Source: Psychromonas sp030397575
Lineage (GTDB): Bacteria > Pseudomonadota > Gammaproteobacteria > Enterobacterales > Psychromonadaceae
Length of the DNA: 64,000 nucleotides
Reading direction: 5' to 3' (one strand)
Assembly: GCF_046250175.1 (NCBI RefSeq)
Contig: NZ_CP176468.1
Both the position numbers and the translations under genes were made by a program. The notes under the pieces were generated by a model. It was not told where the DNA came from, searched no databases, and was given only the letters and a program-made list of their open reading frames with translations. This document shows positions 26,957 through 35,774 of this stretch, piece by piece; position 1 is the stretch's first letter, and each line of letters starts with the position of its first letter.

Positions 26957-27144
26957 TTTATTAATACAGAAAAAGGAAAAACTACTTCTCCTGTTTTTAA
27001 AGAGCTACACAATATATAACTTAATAACTTCGCTACGGCCTATAAGGTGAAAAACGCAGTCCAACATGACCTGCGCTATTTTTTGATCATCTGATTAACC
27101 CCGAAGGTAAATCTTTTGATGCAGACAACCAATTTTTTAGAAAA

Positions 27145-28122
27145 GTGAGAAAAGGGCTGCTCGATATTGATGAATTAATCAAACTTTATAAAATTACTTT
27201 CCCCTCACTTGATCTTAAAGCATTTATTCCTGATGGTATGGCTGATGAAAACTATGGTGGTTGGTTTGATTTGGCTTGCTTGGTCAATGGTGCAATTTAT
27301 AAAGTTAACAAAGTGGGAGGATGTGAACATCTTTTACCCTTTTTGAATTACGTAACTCACTTGTGCCATACCGAACGAGACTTTATCGGACAGTGTAGAA
27401 AAGAACCTTCAAGTATTTCAGAAGAATTAACGAATGATTATATTGCTAAATGGCTTTTACTTGATAATTTCCAATCGCAAGATTTGGAAAATAAGCCAGA
27501 TGAAAAAATCAAATACAACATTGCAAAAGTTTTAAGCCTAGTAGCAATCTTTGAGGTTTTGATTGCTCTCGTACATGAATCCGATCTTAAAAGTCATTTC
27601 ATTTTTGAAAAATATCTCCCCAAATTATGCGAGAAAGGAAAGCTAATTAAGTCCAATACTCTGCTCTTGAAAATTGCTAAAGAAAGATGGGAGAAACAAG
27701 AATATTCAGGAAAAGTGATCAAGAGTACTGTCTACTATAGAGATATTGTTAAAGCACAGAATCCTGGGTCATTGGAACACGAAGTAGATCCAGATATAAG
27801 TCGAATAAAGAAACAATTTCAACGTTGGTTAAAACCAGAAAAAAAAGGCAATACATTAACCTATTATTTTATTACTATCGATAAATTCAGAAAGGATATT
27901 AATGTGTTATTTATGCCTTATGAAACAGATATAGATTTCGATGATGAGATTTATACTGCTTGCTCACCAGTGTATTTTTTGCAAATTTTTCAAAGAATGC
28001 AAAATGAATTAACTCACATGGAGTTAAGCCCTCAGTTTATTGTTGACCAATTCAGCCGCTACCCATTATATGTAGAGTCCGTTAAAAGTAGATTTTATCA
28101 ACATTTAAAAATTGAAATATAA
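27145..28122 (+). CDS. Unrecognised protein at the distal transposon end
   Basis: I do not recognise this 325-residue protein. It has no signal peptide, membrane segment or obvious catalytic motif; it is rich in Lys and aromatic residues and looks mostly helical, with a charged stretch KKQFQRWLKPEKKGN in the second half. The called start is GTG at 27145, but the frame stays open to 27070 and reads plausibly (NPEGKSFDADNQFF), so the gene may start at a rare codon such as CTG 27091 or be 5' truncated. Its TAA stop lies one base from the innermost TnsB-type box of the right end, so it fills the last available space in the element. It could be a transposon accessory protein or cargo. Confidence 0.6.
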   Translation: MRKGLLDIDELIKLYKITFPSLDLKAFIPDGMADENYGGWFDLACLVNGAIYKVNKVGGCEHLLPFLNYVTHLCHTERDFIGQCRKEPSSISEELTNDYIAKWLLLDNFQSQDLENKPDEKIKYNIAKVLSLVAIFEVLIALVHESDLKSHFIFEKYLPKLCEKGKLIKSNTLLLKIAKERWEKQEYSGKVIKSTVYYRDIVKAQNPGSLEHEVDPDISRIKKQFQRWLKPEKKGNTLTYYFITIDKFRKDINVLFMPYETDIDFDDEIYTACSPVYFLQIFQRMQNELTHMELSPQFIVDQFSRYPLYVESVKSRFYQHLKIEI

Positions 28123-28123
28123 T

Positions 28124-28254
28124 GACAACTTATGCTTTGTTTTATTTTTTATATGCCATCTTATGCTTTATTTTTGTGGTTTTTATAAAAATAAGAATAT
28201 TGTATTTACTAGCTTTAAGTTAAAATATTAGGACAACTTATGCTTTAAACAACA
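28124..28254. repeat. Right transposon end with three TnsB-type boxes
   Basis: Boxes gacaacttatgcttt at 28124-28138 and 28232-28246, and the variant gccatcttatgcttt at 28155-28169, all inverted relative to the left end. The end closes with aacaaca. Box spacing is wide (31 and 77 bp), as in the left end of Tn7. Confidence 0.88.
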
Positions 28255-28259
28255 ACTAA
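28255..28259. repeat. Target-site duplication, right copy (actaa)
   Basis: Pentamer identical to the last five bases of parE (9993-9997). Chromosomal sequence resumes here. Confidence 0.9.
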
Positions 28260-28549
28260 TATCAATCGTCAATGGCCTCGTTAGTCGATTAGTGTAGTAT
28301 TAACAGTTATTGTTATTATTGTGATAGCTGGCTAATGAATCACTTATTAAATGCCAGTACACGGGTAAAACACTGTTGGGAAAATATCGCGGTTTTCGCT
28401 ACATTTTTGTGAGATGACTTTTTTGGAGTGAGTAGAAGAAGAAGTCCCTTGGTGTTCTCAGAGCGTCTTCCTTTCTTTCTGATAAATGTGTGCAGACATT
28501 AAATTGAGTGATAAAAAAGGGTCTTGGCAATATTGTTACTTTCAAAAAG
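28260..28549. other. Original downstream flank of parE, no gene seen
   Basis: About 290 bp after the transposon. No convincing coding frame. Before the insertion this must have followed parE directly. Together with the pseudogene that follows it appears to be decaying intergenic DNA. Confidence 0.5.
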
Positions 28550-28764
28550 TTATCCGCTAGCCAGAGTGCCTTTATAGCTTATAACAAGTATGTACTTGTA
28601 AGCTTTTTGAGGGGCTATTTGTTTTCCTCCAATGATATCTAAACAAGAATCATTTTGATAACTATCTAGCTTGTCCTTAATGCTATCTCTACGCTTTCGG
28701 CATCCAAATTTACCGCTGCTGACAATGTCAGTAACTCTGTTAATCCTATCATTAAATATTTCAT
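28550..28764 (-). pseudogene. Remnant of a secreted trypsin-like serine protease
   Basis: On the minus strand an ATG at 28764 with a good ribosome-binding site (gaggag, seven bases upstream) starts a signal-peptide-like sequence MKYLMIGLTELLTLSAAV, then a TAG. A +/-1 frame change restores a frame reading LDIIGGKQIAPQKAYKYILV, which matches the mature N-terminus of trypsin-family proteases (IVGG-type sequence). It ends at TAA at 28552 with no His-Asp-Ser catalytic segments. I read it as a 5' fragment of an S1 protease broken by a frameshift and a large 3' deletion. Similarity was judged by eye. Confidence 0.5.
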
Positions 28765-28868
28765 ATCATCGCTCCTCGGGAGTATGTCTGCATAACAGTG
28801 TAGTTTATCGTTGTTATAGCGATAGCTGCTTAGTTAATATGAGCAGCTTATACTTTAGTGGCGATGAA

Positions 28869-30014
28869 TTATTCATAACTGAATGAGAATACCTGTTTGC
28901 TAGATACTTTATCCTGTCCTTGTAAACTAGGCATAAAACGCTCCTGTACGATAAACTCTATAACAGCCTGATCTAACTCTTTAGACCCACTGGATTTAAG
29001 AATTTCTGCCTCCTTGGTGCTGCCTGTTGGTAATACTGTCATAGACGCGACAACTTGTCCTTTTTTGTTTAGTTTCGCTGCAACCTCTGGGTAGCTGGGT
29101 TTTTTACCTGATATGGCAACGGCTTCCGGTAATTTAATGGTGTCGCTTAGGCTAAGTAATTCAGTATCGACTTTAGGCTTAAAGGTCGGTTTAGCGGTTT
29201 TAGCTGTTGTCTTAATTGTTGTTTTAGCTATTGCTTTGTCGTTGATTACACTTTCATGCATCGTGTTTGCAGTTGTTAAGTTATTACTTATTGGTTTTGG
29301 TGTTTTTATTGGCGATGTTGTAGAACTCACCAACACCTTCTTTTTAACACTTCTTTTCTTAGGTAACTTAGGTAAATTCACTATTTCTTGTTCAAATAGG
29401 TCTGCTTTTAATAAAGCGGCTTCAGTTGCTTTATGTGTTTTAAGGTTAACTGAATAACCTGCATTACTGAGTTTTAGCTGCTCTTTACTTAGGTCATCGC
29501 CATCGCTTTGAACTGTCGAAGTTATAATAAGCTCTGGTTGCGTCACAATCGCTTGTTGGGCTGCCAATGCTTCCTCTTCAATGTGTTTTTGCTTTGCTTG
29601 TTCGTCTTGAATCCGTTGCGTCTGCAATGTGTTGAGACTTTCAGTATTGAGTGCTGGTGTGTAAACTGCTTCTATCTTCGTTTGCTGCTCTGAAAGCGTT
29701 TGATTTTTAACATCTATTTCAGCTGCTTTATGCGTGGTCATTATATTGTCAGCGCTGATTGTCGTTGCATCTATACTTTGTTCTGCTTCATCTATCTGTG
29801 TGTCTAACTTTGATTCATCTAAATTAGTGGCAGCGTTAGGTATTTTGTTAGTTTGAGCTGTAATAGTTCGCACTGCAATAGGCTGAGTGTTGACAAGTTG
29901 AGTATTGCTAAGTGCTTGCTCACTCTCTGAGTTAATATCTATTAAATAAAAGAATAAATAGTGCAACAACAGACTAATAATAATAAATGTAAAATAATGA
30001 TATGACGTTTTCAT
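28869..30014 (-). CDS. TonB-family energy transducer
   Basis: A 381-residue protein with one N-terminal membrane helix (FTFIIISLLLHYLFFYLI), a long periplasmic linker rich in Gln, Lys, Thr and Ala, and a C-terminal TonB domain (about 290-381) with KKPSYPEVAAKLNKKGQVVA, then EILKSSGSKELDQAVIEFI and VSSKQVFSFSYE. It transmits proton-motive force to outer-membrane receptors. The linker is long compared with E. coli TonB (239 residues) and lacks the usual Pro-rich repeats. It lies 39 bp after the exbB-like gene on the same strand. No exbD is present nearby. Confidence 0.85.
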   Translation of the reverse strand: MKTSYHYFTFIIISLLLHYLFFYLIDINSESEQALSNTQLVNTQPIAVRTITAQTNKIPNAATNLDESKLDTQIDEAEQSIDATTISADNIMTTHKAAEIDVKNQTLSEQQTKIEAVYTPALNTESLNTLQTQRIQDEQAKQKHIEEEALAAQQAIVTQPELIITSTVQSDGDDLSKEQLKLSNAGYSVNLKTHKATEAALLKADLFEQEIVNLPKLPKKRSVKKKVLVSSTTSPIKTPKPISNNLTTANTMHESVINDKAIAKTTIKTTAKTAKPTFKPKVDTELLSLSDTIKLPEAVAISGKKPSYPEVAAKLNKKGQVVASMTVLPTGSTKEAEILKSSGSKELDQAVIEFIVQERFMPSLQGQDKVSSKQVFSFSYE

Positions 30015-30053
30015 GGAATATTTTTACTCTATCTAGATTACTTAAGCGAGTGC

Positions 30054-30965
30054 CTATTGAAGTTTATTAGTATGTTCGTAAGATTTCGTTTTTCCTAAGG
30101 CTAATTCCTGATTATACATTTTTGCAATGGCTGAATGAGGAACCTGCTTAATTGCTTCTGTTTGTTCATGAATCGCTACGTGCACCTCACCTGTTTCATC
30201 TGAGAACTCATAGTGGTATGGCATTTCTTGTTGCTCTGATACCGGTTTATTTTCTTGTTTAACGACTTCTTCTTTAGGGGAGGGAGCTTCTTCTGAAGTT
30301 TGAACTAGGTGATGTTGCATACAAATATGATGGAACTGATGTCTGATATTTTCTAGATGTAATGTTTGCTTTATCAATAGAGAACGAAATAGTTGATGTG
30401 GTACTAAAATAAGTAGCAGTATCGCAACACTACAAGTAAGGGGAATAAGTGCCTGAGCAATACTAGGAATAATTACTGCTGCATCTTGTATTGTTTGATG
30501 GCTAAACATATCAAAGGATTGAGTCAATATTAACAGCGCACCAGATAAGCCTAATATAGGGGTGATAAACATAGCTGAACGTAATAACTTTTGACCTCGT
30601 GACATTTGACTTATCTGTATTTTTTGAGCATAAGTCATGCGCTCTTTAGGTGATAAAGGTAATAGATTGATGCCTTCTTGAAGCATAGTTAACGCAGGAC
30701 TTTTAAGAGCTTGGCAAGCAAGTAAAGCTTCGGTTTTTTGTTGTCTTGTTAGGGCGGCAAAGCATTCTTGTACGATGTAGCGTTCTTTTTGTAAACTGTA
30801 AATAAACCAAAAGAATAATCGCTCTAAAATAACGACGTTAGTAATAATCGACAGTAATAGCAATAACCACATAATAGAGCCACCTTGTTGAAACCAAGTT
30901 GGCATATATTGTGTTATGGGATCTAACCACGTTAAAAAGTGTGAGGGAGACATACCTGTACTCAT
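30054..30965 (-). CDS. MotA/TolQ/ExbB-family proton-channel protein
   Basis: A 303-residue protein with three predicted membrane helices (about 30-55, 150-175, 190-215) and the ExbB family pattern: an N-terminal helix GGSIMWLLLLLSIITNVVILERLFF, a cytoplasmic loop and TPILGLSGALLIL, then SIAQALIPLTCSVAILLLI. Normally ExbB pairs with ExbD to drive TonB. The C-terminal 60-80 residues form an extra charged tail beyond the family core. It is upstream of the TonB gene in an apparent two-gene operon. Because ExbD is missing here, the partner must be elsewhere or this unit works differently. Confidence 0.82.
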   Translation of the reverse strand: MSTGMSPSHFLTWLDPITQYMPTWFQQGGSIMWLLLLLSIITNVVILERLFFWFIYSLQKERYIVQECFAALTRQQKTEALLACQALKSPALTMLQEGINLLPLSPKERMTYAQKIQISQMSRGQKLLRSAMFITPILGLSGALLILTQSFDMFSHQTIQDAAVIIPSIAQALIPLTCSVAILLLILVPHQLFRSLLIKQTLHLENIRHQFHHICMQHHLVQTSEEAPSPKEEVVKQENKPVSEQQEMPYHYEFSDETGEVHVAIHEQTEAIKQVPHSAIAKMYNQELALGKTKSYEHTNKLQ

Positions 30966-31055
30966 TATCTACTGCATCCTAGCATTCTAAAGTTAATAAT
31001 ACTTAGAATAATAGAAATTAGAAGAACTTCCCACTTTATTCGGCTTACTTGTTAT

Positions 31056-32129
31056 TTATTTGATCTCTTTCCAATTTATATCATTTTCATCAAGGCGTTC
31101 ATTGGCAATATAATGCAGGTAAAAACCGCTATTCACCAAGCTGTTACTATTTGGGTTTAAGTTCATCTCTTGACCATTTTTATGTTTACTGAAACCAATT
31201 AAAATCATGTCATAATGGTGTTTAAAGGTGTCAAATAGCTCGCCAAAAGTAATGCTTTTTTCAAGGCTCGGTACTAAAAAACTGTATAACGTTGCGCCAT
31301 CTAGCGTTGATAAAAGCTTTTCAGTAACCTTACTTGAGCCTGGATCTTGCATGCTTCTGACCATCATTTGTGCACTGTTATCAATGCTACATTCAATATT
31401 AGGGCAGTGAATTTTTAATAGTTGAGCTTTCGTTTCATCAAAAAAATGTGCAGTAATATTGGCATTTTTATCGGCAAAAGTGGCAATACTTAGGGCGATA
31501 GATAAGGTTTCGTCATCAGACTTACCATCTATAATAATTCGTTGTGCTTTTCGTAATGCGATACGATCTAATTCTTTGGTATCAGAGAAAGCACCTAATT
31601 TCGCAAAAGAGACCTCTTCAACATCAGGTAGAGGGTTTTTCATATCTTGTGTAACACACAACAAAATGCGGCGTTGTTGGCGCTTCTTATCACCTAAAAT
31701 TAGCTGCACAATTTGGTTTGTTGAATGCTCATCCCAACATAACAGTAGAATATGGTCAGTTAAGTGTGAGTAGTCATTACTACCGTTCATATTTTTTCTC
31801 GCTATATCAATGAATAGTTGTGTTGTTTTACCGATAAATGAAGCAAATACAATCAAACCCGATGGGATTTGCCAGAGTGCGACTATTGCTTTACCTAAAT
31901 CCGTTGTTGGACTGAAATCGCCAAAGCCGACTGTTGATACTACAACCATATTATAATAAAAGAACCTGACAGGATCTGAGATTAACTCTGATTCTTGTGC
32001 AAGCACAAATAAAAAATAGGTAATGGCTGCTTGCATTAATAATAAGGCCAACATCGCTGGCCAAGTTAATCTGCGAGTCAGCTTTTGTAAAATTCTAGCT
32101 AATTCTGATGACGATAAATAAGTACGCAT
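31056..32129 (-). CDS. Two-helix ion channel (TVGFGD filter) with RCK/TrkA-N-like domain
   Basis: A 357-residue protein. Two membrane helices (about 20-45 and 85-110) flank a pore with STVGFGDFSP, the potassium-channel selectivity filter. The cytoplasmic part contains a Rossmann-like region beginning DHILLLCWDEHS and continuing IIIDGKSDDETLSIALSIA, as in RCK domains that gate by ligand, although the classical GxGxxG is replaced. It starts nine bases after ilvA on the same strand, so the two are probably co-transcribed. Overall layout resembles Kch/MthK-type channels. Ion specificity is inferred from the filter. Confidence 0.82.
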   Translation of the reverse strand: MRTYLSSSELARILQKLTRRLTWPAMLALLLMQAAITYFLFVLAQESELISDPVRFFYYNMVVVSTVGFGDFSPTTDLGKAIVALWQIPSGLIVFASFIGKTTQLFIDIARKNMNGSNDYSHLTDHILLLCWDEHSTNQIVQLILGDKKRQQRRILLCVTQDMKNPLPDVEEVSFAKLGAFSDTKELDRIALRKAQRIIIDGKSDDETLSIALSIATFADKNANITAHFFDETKAQLLKIHCPNIECSIDNSAQMMVRSMQDPGSSKVTEKLLSTLDGATLYSFLVPSLEKSITFGELFDTFKHHYDMILIGFSKHKNGQEMNLNPNSNSLVNSGFYLHYIANERLDENDINWKEIK

Positions 32130-32138
32130 GTGACTATC

Positions 32139-33677
32139 TTAGTTATTGTTAGCATGTGATAAAAAGTATCGATATGCAGGGTTAAGGGTTTCGTCTTTAT
32201 AACTATAACCCAGTGCATCTAAATGTTGACTAAATTCAGCTGTTTGTGTGTCATCTACCTCAAACCCTGCGAGTACTTGCCCGTAAGCGGCACCGTGATT
32301 ACGATAGTGAAATAAAGTGATGTTTGCGTGCATGCCGAGTAGATTTAAAAACTTTAATAGGGCGTTAGGGTGCTCAGGAAATTCAAAGCTATACAAGCGC
32401 TCTGTGAGTTGCTGAGAAGGGACTCCACCGACCATATAACGAACATGTAACTTAGCCGTTTCATCATGACTTAAATCTGTCACTGGGTAACCTGCATCGG
32501 TTAACCCTTCGGTTAAGCTGGTTAATTCATCAAATCCTTGCGGTGTTCTTACACCAACAAAAATATTCGCGGACTGGCTATCGCTATAACGATAGTTAAA
32601 TTCTGTGATAGCACGTCCATCTAATTGATTACAGAAAGCTAAAAATGCACCTTGTTTTTCGGGGATAGTCACGGCTAAGATACTTTCGTTTTGCTCGCCT
32701 AATTCACAGCGTTCAGAAACATAACGTAAGCTATGAAAGTTAACGTTAGCACCACTTAAAATAGCCGTTAAGCGTTGACCTTTTAATTGATGTTGATGAG
32801 CGTACTTCTTTAACCCTGCAAGTGATAGTGCACCAGCGGGTTCTGCAATGGCACGAGTATCATCAAAGATATCTTTAACCGAAGCACAAATTTCATCACT
32901 GTTTACAGTAATCACTTCGTCGATATATTGTTGGCATAAACGGAAGGTTTCTTTACCGATGGTTTTTACTGCAACACCATCAGCAAATAATCCTACTTTA
33001 GGTAGGGTAACGGGCTCACCAGCAGCTAATGCTGCTTGCAAGCACGCTGCATCTTCTGGTTCAACGGCAATAATTTTAATATGTGGTAGCAATTGCTTAA
33101 TATATACCGCAATACCAGCTGCTAAACCGCCGCCGCCCACAGGTACAAATATTTTATCAATATGTGCATCTTGTTGAAGTAGTTCTTTACCCACAGTGCC
33201 TTGACCAGCAATAATATCTGGGTCATCAAAAGGGTGGATTAGGGTATAACCATGTTGCTCTGCCAACGCTAATGAATGAGCGTTGGCCGCGTCAAAACTT
33301 TCTCCGATAAGTACCACGGTTGCACCAAAACTACGCACAGAGTTAACTTTAATATCTGGCGTTGTTTTTGGCATTACGATAGTGGCTTTTACACCCATCC
33401 TTTGTGCTGATAAAGCAAGGCCTTGCGCATGGTTACCGGCAGAAGCAGCAATGACACCGTTTGCCTTTTGAGCGTCAGTTAAGCTGGCTAATTTATTATA
33501 AGCACCACGTAGTTTAAAAGAATGAACTGGCTGTAAGTCCTCTCGTTTCAGTAAAATATGGTTATCTAAACGCTTAGATAATTTATTTAAAGGTTGTAGC
33601 TTTGTCTCAATAGCAGCTTCATAGATAGGTGCTAATAAGATGTTTTTTAAATATTGTTCACTGGTGATGTTTGACAT
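32139..33677 (-). CDS. ilvA: Threonine ammonia-lyase, biosynthetic (IlvA)
   Basis: A 512-residue PLP enzyme converting threonine to 2-oxobutanoate, the first step to isoleucine. The PLP lysine is in HSFKLRGAYNKL, and the phosphate-binding GGGGLAAGIA loop is clear. Two ACT-like regulatory domains fill the C-terminal third (ESILAVTIPEKQGAF and RLYSFEFPEHPNALLKFL), identifying the isoleucine-inhibited biosynthetic form rather than the short catabolic TdcB. In many genomes it follows ilvGMEDA; here it is alone with an ion-channel gene. No leader peptide is evident within the short upstream spacer. Confidence 0.96.
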   Translation of the reverse strand: MSNITSEQYLKNILLAPIYEAAIETKLQPLNKLSKRLDNHILLKREDLQPVHSFKLRGAYNKLASLTDAQKANGVIAASAGNHAQGLALSAQRMGVKATIVMPKTTPDIKVNSVRSFGATVVLIGESFDAANAHSLALAEQHGYTLIHPFDDPDIIAGQGTVGKELLQQDAHIDKIFVPVGGGGLAAGIAVYIKQLLPHIKIIAVEPEDAACLQAALAAGEPVTLPKVGLFADGVAVKTIGKETFRLCQQYIDEVITVNSDEICASVKDIFDDTRAIAEPAGALSLAGLKKYAHQHQLKGQRLTAILSGANVNFHSLRYVSERCELGEQNESILAVTIPEKQGAFLAFCNQLDGRAITEFNYRYSDSQSANIFVGVRTPQGFDELTSLTEGLTDAGYPVTDLSHDETAKLHVRYMVGGVPSQQLTERLYSFEFPEHPNALLKFLNLLGMHANITLFHYRNHGAAYGQVLAGFEVDDTQTAEFSQHLDALGYSYKDETLNPAYRYFLSHANNN

Positions 33678-33729
33678 TACAGGCCTTGTTATTATTATTT
33701 TTGTCTTTTACTGCTGTGGAGCAAATCGT

Positions 33730-34581
33730 TTATTTTACTGTTGCAAATAGCTTGCCTAAACGCGTCACACTAGAGGGTTCAAGTTGCTCGTCAAACTCTA
33801 TACTATCTTTAGGGAATAGGGCAACAATAGTACTACCTAGTTTAAAGCGGCCCATCTCTTGGCCTTTTTCGATCACTATCTCTTGATCTTGGTAATCCCA
33901 GTATTGTAGTTCTTTGTTTTTTGGTGCTTTTAAAGTACCTTCCCATACGGTTTCAATGCTACCCACAATAGTCGCACCGACTAATACCATTGCCATTGGT
34001 CCAATTGCCGTTGAGAAAATGGCCACAGCACGTTCATTACGAGCAAATAAATTAGGTACATTTTGTGCCGTTAATGGGTTTACTGAGAATAGGTCACCAG
34101 GGATAAAAATGAGCTTCTCTAATTTACCGGTAATAGGCATATGGATGCGGTGGTAATCTTTAGGTGCTAAATAAATAGTAGAAAATAGACCATCATCGAA
34201 TGGTGCTGCAACATCATCTCTTCCCCCTAACAATTCACGTAAGCTAAAGTCATGGCCTTTAGCTTGGAAAATGCGACCTTGTTTAATCTCTCCCTGTTGA
34301 CTAATACAGCCATCGACTGGAATAGCCAGGTTTTCATCACCTTCAACAATAGGGCGTAAACCACTTTTTAGTTCACGGGTAAAAAAGTCGTTAAAGGTAT
34401 CAAAATCTTCTGCTTCAGAGTGTTTTGCTTCACTCATATCGATATTGAACTGCTTAATGAATTTTTTAATTAAGAAGGTGGTGAATGCCCCCATCTTAGC
34501 TTCTGCTAATTTACCGGCAATAAAGGTGAATAAATGTTTCGGCAGAATATATTGAAAAACGATTTTCATTTGGTCGTTCAT
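33730..34581 (-). CDS. psd: Phosphatidylserine decarboxylase proenzyme
   Basis: A 283-residue proenzyme. The autocleavage motif LGST is present in GRFKLGSTIVALFP; the Ser becomes the pyruvoyl cofactor of the alpha chain. The conserved DYHRIHMPITGKL block carries further active-site residues. It makes phosphatidylethanolamine at the inner membrane. It lies next to rsgA and orn, the same neighbourhood as in E. coli (orn-rsgA-psd), with rsgA on the same strand upstream. Confidence 0.95.
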   Translation of the reverse strand: MNDQMKIVFQYILPKHLFTFIAGKLAEAKMGAFTTFLIKKFIKQFNIDMSEAKHSEAEDFDTFNDFFTRELKSGLRPIVEGDENLAIPVDGCISQQGEIKQGRIFQAKGHDFSLRELLGGRDDVAAPFDDGLFSTIYLAPKDYHRIHMPITGKLEKLIFIPGDLFSVNPLTAQNVPNLFARNERAVAIFSTAIGPMAMVLVGATIVGSIETVWEGTLKAPKNKELQYWDYQDQEIVIEKGQEMGRFKLGSTIVALFPKDSIEFDEQLEPSSVTRLGKLFATVK

Positions 34582-34638
34582 ATTAAAACTCTCTGTTTTT
34601 AATGTAATTAAAGTATAAAGCTCACTAATATGTAGTCG

Positions 34639-35679
34639 TTAGTACACATTAGGATCGCGATGACGCGCATTTTTTGCATCATCCATTGTTTCTAAAATAC
34701 GCAGGAAACTATTGAATCGAGCACTATCAATATGTCCATCTTCAACGGCAGCTACAAGTGCACAACCAGGATCTGCTTGGTGTTTACAGTCTCTAAAGCG
34801 ACAACCGCCTAAAAACTCTCTAAATTCTATGAATCCACTGGCAATACGTTCTGCTTCCAAGTGCCAAAGCGAGAACTCGCGAATCCCTGGGCTATCAATT
34901 AAGTCACCCCCTTCTGTAAAATGATACAGGCGAGCTGTGGTGGTGGTATGTTTACCTAATCCTGAACCTTCTGATATTTCACCAGTTAACGCTTCAACTT
35001 CAGGTAATAGCATATTAAGCAGTGATGTTTTACCTACACCAGATTGCCCTACAAAGATATTCACCTTATCTTTCATCACTGATTTTAGGTGGTCTAAACC
35101 ATCACCTAATTTAGAGCTATAAATAACCTGATAACCAATATCTCGGTAGCTTTGTAACTCTTTATCAATAAGTTTTGCTGATTCTTCATCTAGTAAATCG
35201 ACTTTATTCAATACGATGATTGGAGTAATACCAATATCTTCACAAGCGACAAGGTAGCGGTCGATAATGTTACGAGAAAACTCAGGAGCAATAGAGCTAA
35301 CAATAATGATGTGATCGATATTCGCTGCAATCGGCTTGATGCCATCATAATAATCTGGACGAGTTAATACGGTTTTACGAGGGTGAACGGCTTCAATCAC
35401 ACCGCTGATCCCTTGATGGGACTCTTTGCCTGCACGCCATACTACGCGATCGCCAGTCACTAAAGATCGGATTGAGCGGCGCAATGTACAACGTTCTACT
35501 TTACCTTGGTCATCTTCAATATCTGCATGTTGCCCAAATCGACTAACCACTAACCCTTCGAGTTGCGGACCGAGTTCAGCTTCATCCCATTGCGTGTCGC
35601 TTTTAGGTGTTAAGCGTTTGTTATGATTGCTTTGAACACGACGGATTTGGTTTTTACTGAGTTTTTTCTTCTTAGCCAC
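34639..35679 (-). CDS. rsgA: Ribosome small-subunit-dependent GTPase RsgA
   Basis: A 346-residue circularly permuted GTPase. Order of motifs: OB-fold, then G4 LNKVDLL, G1 GQSGVGKTSLLN, the G3 region DSPGIREF, and a C-terminal zinc site CRFRDCKHQADPGC. RsgA promotes late 30S maturation. The gene begins with GTG preceded by aaggaag. It is divergent from orn with about 95 bp between them and precedes psd on the same strand, as in enterobacteria. Confidence 0.95.
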   Translation of the reverse strand: MAKKKKLSKNQIRRVQSNHNKRLTPKSDTQWDEAELGPQLEGLVVSRFGQHADIEDDQGKVERCTLRRSIRSLVTGDRVVWRAGKESHQGISGVIEAVHPRKTVLTRPDYYDGIKPIAANIDHIIIVSSIAPEFSRNIIDRYLVACEDIGITPIIVLNKVDLLDEESAKLIDKELQSYRDIGYQVIYSSKLGDGLDHLKSVMKDKVNIFVGQSGVGKTSLLNMLLPEVEALTGEISEGSGLGKHTTTTARLYHFTEGGDLIDSPGIREFSLWHLEAERIASGFIEFREFLGGCRFRDCKHQADPGCALVAAVEDGHIDSARFNSFLRILETMDDAKNARHRDPNVY

Positions 35680-35774
35680 AGACTTCCTTTGCTACCACTG
35701 GTGATTTTAATCGAGTATTATACTCTATTCTTATATTAAATAGCGATTCATCAATATAAAAGGGTGTTAGGAAA

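Larger units (their letters stand above)
9998..28254. mobile_element. Tn7-like transposon at the 3' end of parE (defence island)
   Basis: 18,257 bp bounded by terminal inverted repeats: left TGTTGTATAAAGCATAAG and onward, right the reverse complement with one mismatch over about 23 bp, both ending in TGT/ACA. A perfect actaa duplication flanks it. Three repeats of the type aaagcataagttgtc lie inside each end in inverted orientation, as TnsB binding sites do. The parE-proximal end has tightly spaced boxes and the tnsA gene next to it, like the right end of Tn7 next to glmS. Internal content: truncated tnsA, an IS3-family element, a truncated tniQ/tnsD on the opposite strand, a seven-gene restriction/defence operon and one unknown gene. 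tnsB and tnsC are absent, so the element should be immobile unless helped in trans. Confidence 0.92.

Noticed and set aside
27051..27085. Terminator after the defence operon
   Set aside because: Only a 5-bp stem (cgcag/ctgcg) with an 11-base loop precedes the T-run, and the following frame may begin inside it; too weak to call.
28671..28886. 71-codon plus-strand frame near the tonB gene
   Set aside because: It is antisense to the protease remnant and the tonB 3' end, with no recognisable product.
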